The notes under the pieces are model-generated. The model was given only the letters and a program-made list of their open reading frames with translations, did not search any database and was not told the DNA's origin. The position numbers and the translations under genes are program-made. DNA of 64,000 nucleotides from Todiramphus chloris collaris (Eukaryota; Chordata; Aves; Coraciiformes; Alcedinidae): the NCBI GenBank assembly GCA_025345505.1, contig JANVCC010000071.1:2670373-2734372 (forward strand). The letters run 5' to 3'. Shown here piece by piece: positions 48,701-57,830 of the stretch. Position 1 is the first letter of the stretch, and each line of letters starts with the position of its first letter.

Positions 48701-51671
48701 GGGGCACCTGAACCTCAGCCATTCTTTCAGCAAGGTTTAATACACTGTTTACATTTTTCAGGTGAAGAAAATCCAAAACAAAGAGACAGGCTTTGGTATC
48801 TTTTAAAGAAATTCTCGAGCACAGAAGTGAACTGCTGGCAAGGAACAGGAAAAACCTGCTTCAGGACAAAGCTGTTGCTGTGAGAATAAGCCACGTCCAA
48901 ACACAGCCACTTGTAAATGAGTTTTCTTCAGCAAGGGTTTTGGAGAGAAACTTGTATTAACTCTCGTGCCATCTGCATTTTGCTGCTCTACAACACGAGC
49001 TCTAATTACAGCTCCCTTTAAAACCCCGTATTTCAATGTTTCCATCCCTTTCAGGATTCCTACCTGTAAAGCCCTAACCCTAAATCCACCTCAAAAAGAT
49101 TCACCCGCAGTTTGCAAGTGCCAAAGGACAGACTTTCTGTGCATGTGAGTTACAGACATGGAAAATTTCCCCTGAAAGGTAATTCTTGCAGTTACCAGGA
49201 TATGAAAAGCAGGAAGCCAAAGGTGCAGCCTTGGCTGTATCATTCTCTAGCAAATACTTACTACGATGAGTTTCATTTCCAAAAGCAAGGACAGCAAAGT
49301 CAACAAGTCTACGTTTGTGGTAAATGCAGACATGTCTTTGCAGGATCAAGGCTGTAACATTTCCAGCAGAGCTGACACAAGCAGCAGGAAGAAAGCGAGG
49401 GACAAATCCAGAACAAATGGTCAAAGAGAAAAAAAGAAAAACCAACAAGAATAACCCAAACCAACGCAATAGATAAACACAATCTAATCCTGTGGTTCAA
49501 TACAGCAAAGCAGAAATTCTGCTACAGCTCTCCTGAGGATTCACAAAGTGTCATTTACAGGAATCGTGCTCCAGAAGTACACCCTCTTCCAAGCAGAGCC
49601 AGGCGAGCTAAGAGCAGAGACACTGAACTCTGAGAACTCTCTCACATTCTCACTTTGGGGACAAGCAGCAAGGCAGAGCTGCATCCAGCACTGGGAGGGC
49701 AGCTTCGTGCTAACCCTCGGTGATGATCTGCCCGGGTGAGCTGCTGTCTGGCTCTGCAGCCCGAGGTGGAGCAGGCACAAGAGAAACAAGCAGAGCTACC
49801 AGAGAGACAAACCACAGCTGAGCAGAGGAGCTGCTCCTGCTGCCACCGGCCAGGCTGGAACTCAGACACTCCCAAGGTTGGATCTCTCTGCTTTTCCCCA
49901 AAGATGCTACAGTCCCTTTAGGAAGGAGGTTAAAAGAACTCCTCGAGCACCTGGAACGCAGTTATTAACTCACAATATCGAGTTCTGTTTCTTTTATTTT
50001 TCCTTCCTCCCACCTCTGACCTAAATAAAAACACATCCTGTATGTCTGTGCCACTCCCTGTACTCACAGAGAGACCAAAGCAGCCGTCAATCAGCCTCCA
50101 AACCTCCTTCCCCACAACCAGGACCTCCCAGGCCCAACAGAGCTCCAGTCCTGTGTTCAGCCAGATTCTGCTAACAGTGTTTTGAAGAACTCCATCAGTG
50201 TAACAAAACCACGCTAAAACGAGGCTGATTCTCCCTTCCGGCAGCCTCCAGGTTTACCACAAATCAAAGGTTTTCCTCTTTTTTTTTTTTTTAAAAAAAG
50301 GCTGTTTGCTGCTTTTTCCAAGATGTAGCAGTTTATGGAAGGCCACAAGATCAGTGTGTGATGCAATCATTTCCCCATCAGTGAAACAAACAAGGAAAGC
50401 AGTAAAGAAAGAATTCGACTCACGGGGTGCACAAGAGCAGAGGGGAATTACACAAAGGAGAAGAGCACTCACTGGTTTTCGCCTGGGAACGACGAGGTTG
50501 GGAAGGAGACAGGGTAGCAGCTACTCCAGGAATTGGCAGCCAGCAGGGAATTCTGGAAGGAGAAACCAGAAGGGTTACGGCAGCCGAGGTCTGGCCCAAC
50601 CTGCAGAGCAGAAGCCGGGCTCAAGACCTCACCCCAGATGCAGCGTTGGCTTCTTCAGCTCTCAGAGCAGGAGAAATCCAGGGCTTCTGAACCCATTTTC
50701 CTGTCCCCATCCCCAGAAGGGCAGCAGGGTCAGGCCCCTTTCCCAGCCCTGCAACCTCAGTCTCAGTGGCAAGCGAGCACCAGTTCATGAGCCATTGGCC
50801 TGAACTGGTAAACACCCAAAACCCAGGTCTTTTCCTTTTGTCTTCCCACCTCCCTAAAGAGTCTCCAGAGCTATCAGGAAGCTTTCAGCTCAGCCTGTAT
50901 CACTAAACCCACGGATAGGTCATGGAATCCCATTGCTCAGGCACAGATCAGTCTGTCATCCATCCCATTCTGTGTCCAAAGCAACAACACCTCGTGCTTG
51001 AAGCGCACCGAGCTTCTTTCTTTTGAACCTTCTTCTAGATGACAAAACTGAAACAAGAGTTAGAAATAGAGAACTGCAGGAACGCATGTGCTGAGTTGGG
51101 ACAGAGCTTTGCTCTTTGCCCTGTTGAGAACAAATGCATCAGGGACCCAGTGTTGGTTTCACAGCAGTATCAAGACAAACACCCCTCTCAGAAGAGGCAG
51201 AGCTGGCCCCAGGAACAAATTCAGCGTGTTTCAGAGACGAGCTGGGGCAGAAACCAAGCTCATAATCCTGTGTGAAGTCTTTGGTCCTTTCCTGAGAAGC
51301 CTGGCACCTACCACCTTTTAGGGAGGAACTGTTCTAATCACAGCCCTGCTTTTCTCCTCCCGCTTCAAAGGCGGCAGACGGCGGCACCTCAGGCCTCCAG
51401 CACTCCCAGTCCATACCTCACACCCCTGGCCAGCTGCCCAGAGAGGCTGGTAAACAGACACAAGGACTCCCAGGATGCAGGAGGGGCTCTGCTCGGCCCC
51501 ATCCTGGAGACCCCCCCTCCGAGGGGTTTCCCCCCCAGCCCTCACCTCCATGGCTGGCACGGCGAGCTGGGAGCGGAGGCCGGGGATGCTGTAGAGAGTG
51601 TTGCCCGAGTGCTGATGCTCCTGCTGCGGGTAGTTCTGCCCCCCGTCCATGGCAGGCTGTGCTGAGGGCAT
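9073..51671 (-). CDS. SBNO2: Strawberry notch homolog 2 (whole gene, 31 coding exons)
   Basis: SBNO2 is a nuclear helicase-like transcriptional regulator. From the literature, in mammals it acts downstream of IL-10/STAT3 to dampen NF-kB targets and is needed for osteoclast fusion. I assembled 31 coding exons on the minus strand; every boundary is GT-AG and every phase agrees. They total 4323 nt, or 1440 aa including the start Met (human about 1366). The N-terminus is low complexity, followed by an acidic stretch, a helicase/ATPase-like core with GDGAGVGKG (about 298-306) and DECH (408-411), and a C-lobe [11 protein letters not shown] motif (about 862-872). A conserved family domain and a C-terminal tail follow. 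The start was chosen because [16 protein letters not shown] aligns with the human start MLAVGPAMDRDYPQ. Intron sizes grow sharply towards the 5' end. Exon groups are described separately. Confidence 0.97.
10097..12442 (-). CDS. SBNO2: SBNO2 coding exons C23-C30: conserved C-terminal domain
   Basis: Exons in transcript order: 12334-12442, 12009-12083, 11777-11920, 11459-11553, 11052-11144, 10747-10878, 10435-10511 and 10097-10287 (residues about 927-1231). They encode [94 protein letters not shown] and [20 protein letters not shown]. This is the strawberry-notch family domain that follows the helicase C-lobe. Its biochemical role is not well defined. All exons are in phase. The acceptor at 10287 (TGAAG in mRNA sense) is weak-looking, but the coding match to human WNRHC...EGKDC supports it. 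Confidence 0.95.
12505..12712 (-). repeat. CR1 LINE 3' fragment
   Basis: Reading the minus strand gives TTAGGAAAAT, then CCTGGACAACCC and CCATGATCCCTGGAGGGG, then TCGATGAGCTTAAAGGTC. This is the same 3' segment as the plus-strand copies at 15155 and 26845. It lies in the intron between C22 and C23. Confidence 0.8.
13069..14997 (-). CDS. SBNO2: SBNO2 coding exons C18-C22: helicase C-terminal lobe
   Basis: Exons in transcript order: 14822-14997, 14530-14661, 14158-14293, 13628-13740 and 13069-13140 (residues about 717-926). Content includes [87 protein letters not shown] and [20 protein letters not shown]. The Q-x-F-G-R-x-x-R core is the superfamily 2 motif VI position, where the arginines normally sense ATP. 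C18 starts at 14997 (TTACAG acceptor), not at the nearer CCCAG (14972): only 14997 keeps the frame and gives [14 protein letters not shown], like human DDRGPLCLLQRD. Confidence 0.95.
15155..15421 (+). repeat. CR1 LINE 3' fragment
   Basis: Contains GAGGTTTAGGTTGGAGCTGA, CCCAGGCTGCCCAGGG, CCTGGAGGGGTTTCCAAGC and the terminal TTGGACTCGATGGGCTCAAA, ending in a GATTCCGTGGTTCTGTG tail. All are typical of avian CR1 3' ends. Confidence 0.85.
15797..20797 (-). CDS. SBNO2: SBNO2 coding exons C13-C17: inter-lobe region and basic/acidic linker
   Basis: Exons in transcript order: 20644-20797, 20075-20251, 19390-19487, 17010-17092 and 15797-15997 (residues about 479-716). C13 carries [21 protein letters not shown]14 carries [21 protein letters not shown]15 carries [21 protein letters not shown]16 is strongly basic ([17 protein letters not shown]), a likely nuclear localisation signal. 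C17 is an acidic, Ser-rich linker ([20 protein letters not shown]). Introns around C16 are 2.3 kb and 1.0 kb. Confidence 0.95.
16055..16215 (+). repeat. Polypurine tract (GAG-rich)
   Basis: The plus strand reads almost pure purine at about 16058-16092 (GAGGAGGAGGAGGAGAAGGA type) and again at 16175-16211. The SBNO2 mRNA strand is therefore polypyrimidine. It lies 60 bp upstream (in transcript order) of the C17 acceptor and could serve as an extended pyrimidine tract. Confidence 0.75.
20959..24919 (-). CDS. SBNO2: SBNO2 coding exons C7-C12: P-loop/DECH ATPase lobe
   Basis: Exons in transcript order: 24759-24919, 24199-24332, 23566-23656, 22111-22254, 21471-21588 and 20959-21064 (residues about 228-478). 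C7 has [20 protein letters not shown] and [14 protein letters not shown] (Q-motif-like). C8 has the Walker A-type loop [19 protein letters not shown]9 has [21 protein letters not shown]10 has [21 protein letters not shown]11 has [20 protein letters not shown] (Walker B/DECH) and VVYASAT, the motif III position. C12 has [20 protein letters not shown]. All key helicase residues are present. The intron between C10 and C11 carries U12-type splice signals. Confidence 0.96.
21589..22110 (-). other. SBNO2: U12-type intron of SBNO2 (between C10 and C11)
   Basis: In mRNA sense this 522 bp phase-0 intron starts GTATCCTTT and has GGCCTTAACTG (GGCCTTAAC at 21599-21607) about 11 nt before its final AG. 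Both match U12 consensus sites (RTATCCTTT and TCCTTAAC). It falls between Val and Ile just before the DECH motif. All other SBNO2 introns have U2-like donors. Confidence 0.85.
23188..23252. repeat. Dispersed intronic module, copy 1
   Basis: Shares CTGGGAAAGGTCAG, AGAGCAGAGCA and GGCCAGGTCTAACGGGAGC in order and spacing with 28224-28282. Not CR1-like. Family unknown. Confidence 0.65.
24118..24182. repeat. A-rich simple repeat
   Basis: An AAAAAC/AAAAAAG run on the plus strand, about 15 bp past the C8 donor in the SBNO2 intron. Confidence 0.85.
25302..32252 (-). CDS. SBNO2: SBNO2 coding exons C4-C6: regulatory N-terminal region
   Basis: Exons in transcript order: 32091-32252, 26149-26241 and 25302-25398 (residues about 111-227). 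C4 encodes [20 protein letters not shown] and [21 protein letters not shown]5 encodes the tract ending [15 protein letters not shown]6 is strongly acidic ([20 protein letters not shown]) and leads into the helicase lobe. C4 starts in phase 0, so it can accept either the main upstream exon (C3) or the alternative first exon at 37944-38159. Confidence 0.95.
25515..25975 (-). repeat. CR1 LINE fragment
   Basis: On the plus strand it reads AATCATAGAATGGTGAGGGT through CCATGGGCAGGGACACCTCC to CTCCGGAGCC-type sequence and CTCTGGACAAA. This is a CR1 3' end in minus orientation. It lies in the intron between C5 and C6, 117 bp before C6 in genomic order. Confidence 0.9.
26845..27112 (+). repeat. CR1 LINE 3' fragment
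   Basis: Closely resembles the 15155 copy (GAGGTTTAGGTCGGAGCTGA, TCCCAGGCTGCCCAGGGCAG) and ends with CTATCCTATGATTCTAC. Confidence 0.85.
28220..28290. repeat. Dispersed intronic module, copy 2
   Basis: Second copy of the module at 23188-23252, same orientation, in the intron between C4 and C5. Flanks diverge quickly on both sides. Confidence 0.65.
30737..31200 (+). repeat. CR1 LINE 3' fragment with internal minisatellite and gap
   Basis: It starts CATCACTCTCTACAGCTCCC and ends TGAGTGATTCTGTGATTCTG. Its first 150 bp are nearly identical to the copy at 47625. Inside, a 33-bp unit is repeated at least five times (30896-31054), interrupted by ten Ns. Confidence 0.9.
30942..30951. other. Assembly gap (10 N)
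   Basis: Ten consecutive Ns occur inside the tandem repeat of the CR1 copy. The gap length is probably a placeholder. Confidence 0.98.
37944..38159 (-). CDS. SBNO2: Probable alternative first coding exon of SBNO2
   Basis: On the minus strand an ATG at 38159 opens a 72-codon frame, [20 protein letters not shown] at the start and [12 protein letters not shown] at the end. It runs to a strong donor (GAGGAA then GTAAGAGC) exactly in phase 0. The next exon downstream, C4 at 32252, begins in phase 0, so splicing would give LYLEE joined to [10 protein letters not shown]. The exon would replace residues 1-110 of the main form. It lies in the 12.7 kb intron between C3 and C4, and human SBNO2 is known to have isoforms with different N-termini. 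I see no clear core promoter, and the family match is from memory, so this remains probable. Confidence 0.6.
39005..39195 (-). repeat. CR1 LINE 3' fragment
   Basis: Plus-strand reading CGTAGAATGTCCTGGGTTGG, GGGACCTTAAAGGTCGTCTG and GGATGGGGCATCCACCACCT identifies a minus-orientation CR1 3' end. Confidence 0.88.
40360..40822 (+). repeat. CR1 LINE fragment
   Basis: Contains GAGCATCTCCCTGCTGAGGA, GCTGAGGGAGCTGCGGCTCT, CTTGGAGAAGAGGAGACTGA and the 3' end GGTTGGACTCGATGATCTTC with a CCATTCTGTGATTG tail. Confidence 0.88.
44913..51671 (-). CDS. SBNO2: SBNO2 coding exons C1-C3: N-terminus
   Basis: Exons in transcript order: 51546-51671, 50473-50552 and 44913-45036 (residues 1-110). C1 encodes [20 protein letters not shown] and a following hydrophobic/Ser stretch. 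C2 encodes [20 protein letters not shown] and then FPGENQ. C3 encodes [20 protein letters not shown] and [14 protein letters not shown]. Conservation with human SBNO2 is patchy, but the order of motifs agrees ([10 protein letters not shown] with [20 protein letters not shown] with LPPKTCDFAQ). C2 is the least certain exon by content, but its phase (0 in, 2 out) and both splice sites fit exactly. Confidence 0.88.
45037..50472 (-). other. SBNO2: SBNO2 intron between C2 and C3 (5.4 kb)
   Basis: It contains one long CR1 copy (47195-47990) and a small 20-bp tandem duplication of a CTTCCTCCTTCCC-type sequence near 45814-45853. Otherwise it is unique, without a supported exon. Confidence 0.6.
47195..47990 (+). 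repeat. Long CR1 LINE 3' copy
   Basis: About 0.8 kb covering the end of the CR1 reverse-transcriptase region and 3' UTR. Markers: GGAGAGGGACCTGGGGGTTC, CAAGGGCATCCTGGCCTGGG, GAGGAAGAGGAGGCTGAGGG, and the terminal TTGGACACAATGACC and ATGATTTTGTGTGATTTT. It is 5'-truncated, as usual for CR1, and cannot be mobile by itself. Confidence 0.92.
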
Positions 51672-51770
51672 CAGCCCGTGTCCTGCTGCATGAAGGCCTC
51701 GGGCCGGGGGGCAACGGGCTCCGGAGAGGTGGAAGGTTCTTTATCTGTGCTCTTCACCCTGCACCATGTC
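51672..51770 (-). other. SBNO2: SBNO2 5' UTR part of coding exon 1 with two uORFs
   Basis: A good acceptor (pyrimidine-rich stretch then CCCTAG) places the exon start at 51770. Between it and the ATG are two short uORFs in mRNA sense: ATG at 51767 with stop TAA at 51741-51743 (8 codons), and ATG at 51691 whose TGA overlaps the main start codon as TGATG (6 codons). The acceptor choice is inferred; a nearer CAG would remove the first uORF but might keep the second. Confidence 0.55.
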
Positions 51771-52837
51771 CTAGGGTGGCAAAGAAACGCACGTGTAAAT
51801 TTTACAGAAGGGAAAGAAAAAACTCTGAAGGCCAAAGGTAGCCAAGAGATCAGTAAACAGGCATCAGCCTGAGAAACGCCTGCTGGCTCTTCACAAAAGA
51901 AGAGGGTTTTTTTTTTTTCCTGGGAAAGAGAGTTCTCAAATATCACCACACCTGGAATTCACCCAGAGCTGCGAATTTAAACACCGCAAACACGCGGCCG
52001 CGTCCTGCAGAGCAGCCCCGTGGCCCCGACTCCTGCAGCAGGCACAGGGCTGGCTCCGCTCTTGAGGAATTTTCTGGTCTAACTCCCAAAAAGGTTCCGC
52101 ACCCCTGTGCAGACTCCTGACTCGATTCCCCCAGATGCCTTGTTTCCAGGAGAAGATGATACAGCAGCGGGATGCGGCTCCAGGGAGCTCCCAGCCCCCG
52201 CCTCGCTCTGCTCGGAGGTCCCCCCGATTTCTTCAGGGCACACTCGCTTGTCACCATCGCCGTGCCCAAAGGTGACACCGGGCAGGGCACTTTTAGCATT
52301 CATGCCACTCAGGCAACGCGTGTAAGGACTCAGCAGCTGCCTGGCACCTGCCCTGTGGGTACCAAGATGAGATTTCAGAATCACGCTCGCTGGAGCATTC
52401 CTCTGGCAGGAATCAACCTTCACTGCAACTTCCCACTCAAAACCTTGGGTTTTTTCTTTTTCCACGAAATTCTCCATAACCCCAAAGGGCGCCCAATTCC
52501 AATTGGAATTAATAGATTAAAAAAAAGAGCTGGTACAGGCAACTTCTATCACCAGAGGAGTGAGAGAAAAGCATCCGCAGTGTCTTTATTTCCACTGCAT
52601 CTACTACCAGTAGTAATTTTGAAAAGTCATTTCTGAGTCAAGAGTCCCTTTATAAGTGACCTTTCAGCAGGCAAAATTATTTCTGCATCTGTAATGGAAA
52701 GTGAAATTAAAGCAACTCTTTCATTCTTTCTGGGGTGGCAGCAGCTGTGCCAGGATTGCTCTCTGAGCAGGGCTCCTGCAGGGGACACACCAGTGACATC
52801 CCCACTGAGCCTGGAGTGGGGATGCTGATACCAGTCA

Positions 52838-53085
52838 CAGAATCATGGAATGGTCAGGGCTGGAAAGGATCTCAAAGCTCATCTGGTTCCAGCCCCCCTG
52901 CCATGGGCAGGGACACCTCCCACTAGAGCAGGTTGCTCACAGCCCCAGCCAGCCTGGGCTTCCAAACTTCCCAGGATGGGGCTTCCACCACCTCTCTGGG
53001 CAACCTGGGCCAGTGTCTCCCCACCCTCCTGGGGAAGGAATTCTTCCTGCTGTCTACTCAATCTTCCTCCTGTCTAATCTTCACC
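52838..53085 (-). repeat. CR1 LINE 3' fragment
   Basis: Plus-strand AGAATCATGGAATGGTCAGG through CCTCCTGGGGAAGGAATTCT. Nearly the same segment as the copies at 25515 and 57190. Confidence 0.88.
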
Positions 53086-53399
53086 AGTCCCCCGGTGAAA
53101 AGTCACCCTGTAAAGCCCTTGCATTCCGGGCACTGTCTGGGTGAAGAGCAGAGCCCAAGTCCCAGTTGCCACCGCTCCTCTAACGAACGGCAGGCGCACC
53201 GACGCCTTCACAGGCTTCTGGATGGAATGAAACCATTTGCCAGAGGTTAAGAACTTCGTGGTTTAAAAAACCAAAAGTATTCCCCACAATTTTTTACCAG
53301 CTCGGAGGCCATCACCCCGGGACGCACACGGCCCCTGCCACGAGCCCAGATGTAGACGGCGAGCTGGAGGGCACCAGCAGCAAGCTGCAGGTGATCCCA

Positions 53400-54205
53400 A
53401 GCTGAGCGGTGCTGTCGATGCTCCAGAGGGACCTGGACAGGCTGGAGAGGTGGGCCCAGCTGAAGGGTCAAGATGACCAAGCACAGGGTCCTACACCAGG
53501 GCCAGAACAATCCTCGCTATCAACCCAGCCAGAAAGCAGCCCTGCAGAAAAGGACTCGGGGGTGCAGGTGGAGGAGAAGCTGGACACAAGCAGACGGGCC
53601 AACCCCATTCTGGGCTGCAGCAAAGGAGCAGGGCCAGGGGATGGAGAGGGGACTCTGATGGAGAGGGGACTCCGATGGAGAGAGGGGATGCTGACACTTT
53701 GCTCTGCTCTGGTGAGACCTCACCTGGAGTGCTGCCTCCAGTACAGGGGGAACACGGACCCGGTGGAGGGCCAGGGAGATGCTCAGAGGGCTGAAACCCC
53801 TCTGCTACGAGGACAGGCTGAGGGAGCTGGGGTTGGTTCAGCCTGGAGAAGAGAAGGCTCCAGGGAGACCCAATAGCCACCTTCCAGTACCCGAAGGGTG
53901 CCAATATGAAGGCGGGACAGGGACTGTTTACAAAGGCAGGGCGAGGGGCAATGGTTTGAAACTAGAGAAGAGTAGATTTAGATTGGATGTTAGAAACAAG
54001 TTCTTTACCTTGAGGGTGGTGGAGCACTGGAACAGGCTGCCCAGGGAGATGGTTGAGGCCCAGTCCCTGGAGATATTCAAGGTGAGGCTCAACGAGGCTC
54101 AGAGCACCCTGCTCTAGTTGAGGAAGTCCCTGCTCACTGCAGGAGGTTGGACCAGATGACCTTTAGAGGTCCCTTCCCAACCAAACCATGGATTCTATGA
54201 TTCCC
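53400..54205 (+). repeat. CR1 LINE 3' copy
   Basis: Contains GGACCTGGACAGGCTGGAGA, a GACTCGGGGGTGCAGGTGGA segment, GAGGGAGCTGGGGTTGGTTC and CAGCCTGGAGAAGAGAAGGC, ending GACCAGATGACCTTTAGAGG and GATTCTATGATTCC. A short internal duplication of GATGGAGAGGGGACTC occurs near 53640-53680. Confidence 0.9.
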
Positions 54206-54483
54206 CGGGAGCCAGCCAGCCAGCAGTGGGCTCAAACAGATGGCAAGCTGCTAATCCAAGCCCTGCTTCTTCCCACAGCCTGACAGACTGATCAAAAAAG
54301 GAGAAAACCCATCCAAGATGCAAGTGTTTTCCCTAGGAAAGCACAACGGAAAGTCACCTCCGAGGGTGAGGTTTATACACTAGCAGAAGCACCACCAGCC
54401 TACAGGAAAAGGTCATTAAGCTGCACAAATGCCAGCCAGTTTTAATTAATTGCTAACAGAAAGGGCTGGGATCACCTACATCC

Positions 54484-54500
54484 TTTTTTTTTTTTTCCCC
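54484..54500. repeat. Poly(T) run
   Basis: A T homopolymer of about 14 bases in SBNO2 intron 1. Confidence 0.7.
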
Positions 54501-57189
54501 TGGCTTTATTTTCAGCAGAGATTTACTGCAGCCTCATTCTTTCACAAGTAGAAGTGTTTCTTTTCACTGCACCATAAAATCCACACTGAGGCTTTACAGC
54601 CCATCAGCCAGGAGGCACAAAGAGCTGAAACCAGTTTGCCAGCACCCCCTTCTCTCCACCAAAGTAACAGTTCCCACCTTTAAGCAAGTCAGGGCTCTCG
54701 AAGATCTTTTCTACTACAGGAGCATGAAGTGGCCCACCAGGATTTATTATCTTTTTAATATCCTCGGGTGCAATCAGTCACTAATTTGACTTGGGAGCAC
54801 TGGGAACTCCCAGGCCAGCAGTGAGCACAAAAATTAATTACTTGATAGCAACGATTGGCCTGAACAGGCTCTAGTTCTACAGACCAAGACTTATTTCATC
54901 TAAAGTTTGAGAGCAACCTTTAGTAGCATCACAGATTCAAACCACAAAGTTAAAGCCCTTTCCTGAGTCAAAGATGAAGAAGACTTTTGAAACCCTCTCC
55001 CCTGCCTTAAACCTTTGTCGACCCGACTTGGCGACGTTTCCTGATTATTTAGTTTTAAAGTTTCTACTTAAAAGCAAAAGAAAATAAAAGCAAAAACCCA
55101 AAACCCAAACAAGCAGAGAGTGATGAGCAAAGTGCAGAATCGAGAGTTGACTCAAGTGTTTCACAGCCCCAGAAAATGAAGAATGCAGAATCATGGAAAT
55201 CAGCACCCTTGAGCTCGCCGACAGAGTCACACCAGGACGTGGCAGGGAGACCTCCGGTAGCACCGGGAGGGACGGAACGCTAACGAGGAACGTCAAAAAG
55301 CTTCCCCAGAGGATTAGGTTGCAAAATATAACTGCAAAGTACTTCAGACGGATTGTCCAGATGGGCTGCTTGGCGTATGGAATCAGCTGAAGCTCTCCAG
55401 GGCCATGAGAGGCGTTCAGGGAGAGACTAAACCCACAAAAGAGAAACCCAAACCAAAAACCAAAAAGCTGTGAACAGCACGAGGACAAATATGAAAAAAA
55501 AGCAATAAAAAATCATTCTAATGGATTTTTTTTTAATCTCAAAGCACAATTGGCAAAGCTGCTCACTGACAACCAGCCAAGGAAGTCCAGAGTCACCAAG
55601 GACAAGGGTCCCGTTAGCAGCAGTCACTTTAAGGAGCTGGGAGAGGAGACCACGGCCGTGCAACCAGCGCCTGGCACAGCCAGGACAGAGGGAGCAGGAA
55701 CCCAGCGTCTCGAGGAGAAGGTTTTGAGATTCAAGAACTTCTGTGGTTTCCTCCTGTGAGCATCGCTAAGGAGCAGCAGATCGATCGCCCAGATTCAGGG
55801 GGGTGACAGTGGAGCAGCGATGACACAACCCTGCAAAAACCACTGTTCCTGCTCCTCCGTGCTGAGGATGAAGCCGTGGGTACGGGCTGGGTTGACAGCT
55901 ATCTACCATCAGGAGAGGGAAACACAACCCAGCTCACACCCAGTAAACACCAGCACTTCCTCCTGGCCCCTTTCAGCCCTCCTTAATGTGTTTTAAATTG
56001 TCTCCATTAAAGGAGGATAGCCAGGAAACCACAGGTACGCATGGAACAGCCAGAGACAGCCCCTTGACCGCGAGTTACCACGCACTGGAGAACAACAAAA
56101 AGACCTCAGAAATCCCACCCTAGCTCCTGCTTAATCCCCTCCCACCTCGTGCCTCCGGCCGCTCCTTCCACTGCCACCAGTGCCCATCCACAGGGCACCC
56201 ACGGGAGCTGCAGATGGAAGGGGTTCCTCCAAAGATGCGTTGCGTTCACTGCCCAGAGAACTGGGAACTCGACGACGGAACTCTACAAGCCGAGCCAGCT
56301 TCGAGTTCCTCTTTAAAGTTTCTCCTTGCTGTATTTTTGGCCAGCTTAGAGCAAACGTTTTGCTTTGAGGGATGAGAAGGGAAAGGGTTCGAATCGGAGT
56401 CCCCGGCAGCGGTGACTCACGCAGAGAAACAGGAAAACCAAGGGAGGGGAGGGAGGATCTACCCCCCTGACCCAGGCACAGTGCCCCGGCAGAGCTGCCG
56501 TGAGGCTCCACGGCGCTTAGATAAGGGCAAAAGATACAATCTGAGCACAAAGTGTCAGATGTTTTCCCCGCGGTTAAGTCAAAATATGAATGGAAATACC
56601 ATTTTTTTTCGTTCTCACCACGATTTGCAACCTTACTCTTTCTCTTTAGACAACTCCAGTTCGTTGCAGAGCAAACAAATGCAGCGGCTGCTTTTTTTTT
56701 AATGGATCTGAGACACTGCTGGGGAAGGAAATTCAAGTTAATTTACAACGAAGGCAGAAGTTATGGCAGAAACAGAAAATCCTGGGGGTGACTCACTCGA
56801 GTTCTCGACTGTTCTTAAGGCTGGTGGATTTATAGCTGAAAGCCAAAGAATCCAAAGTTTGTTCCTTCCCGGGAACTATCTCAGAAGAGACCGACACCGT
56901 GGCTCTGCCTCCCTGAAAACACAAACCAAGAACGTGTCTCCAACCTCGAGTACCAGCAAACGTGGAGAACGAGCGAGCCTGATGGACACAACCTCCAAAT
57001 GCTGTCAGAACAAGGTACAGGAAGGGAGAAAAATCTGACCTCGGGCAGGTGAGGAATAAGACTCAGGCTGGCTACAAGCAGAGAGGTAACAGCAGCCTAG
57101 GAGGGATTGTTCATCTGGGATGAAAACAGAATCACTTCAGGGCACCCTGACCCGAGCCCTCTCAGCCACCTCAATCTCCCAAACACTTT

Positions 57190-57830
57190 GAGAATCATAG
57201 AATGGTCAGGGTTGGAAGGGACCTCAAAGCTCATCTGGTTCCAGCCCCCCTGCCATGGGCAGGGACACCTCCCACTAGAGCAGGTTGCTCACAGCCCCAG
57301 CCAGCCTGGGCTTCCAAACTTCCCAGGATGGGGCTTCCACCACCTCTCTGGGCAACCTGGGCCAGTGTCTCCCCACCCTCCTGGGGAAGAAATTCTTCCT
57401 CCTCTCCAACCTGAATCCACCTCTCTCCAGTTTGGATCCATTCCCTCCAGTCCTGTCCCTGCCCCACAGCCTAACAAGTCCCTCCCCAGCTTTCTTGTAG
57501 CCCCTTCAGATCCTGGAGGCCACAAGAAGGTCTCCCCGGAGCCTTCTCTTCTCCAGCCTGACCAACCCCAGCTCTCTCAGCCTGTCCTCCCAGCAGAGGT
57601 GCTCCAGCCTCTGAGCATCCTGGTGGCCCTTCTCTGGACACGTCCCAGCACATCCACAGCCTTCCTGTGACAGGGGCTCCAGAACTGGACGCAGGGCTCC
57701 AGGGGGGTCTCACCAGAGTGGAGCAGAGGGGGAGAATCCCCTCCCCTGACCTGCTGCCCACGCTGCTCTTGATGCAGCCCGGGACACGATTGGCTTTCTG
57801 CAAGAGCAACTGATGGCTCACGTTGAGGAG
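57190..57830 (-). repeat. CR1 LINE 3' copy
   Basis: Plus-strand AATCATAGAATGGTCAGGGT through TGGACGCAGGGCTCCAGG, TTGATGCAGCCCGGGACACG and TTGGCTTTCTGCAAGAGCAA. It is a longer version of the 25515 and 52838 copies. Confidence 0.92.

Noticed and set aside
57107..57670. 187-codon plus-strand open frame with Pro-rich repeats
   Set aside because: It is the antisense of a CR1 copy. The same peptide recurs at the 25515, 52838 and 59150 CR1 copies.
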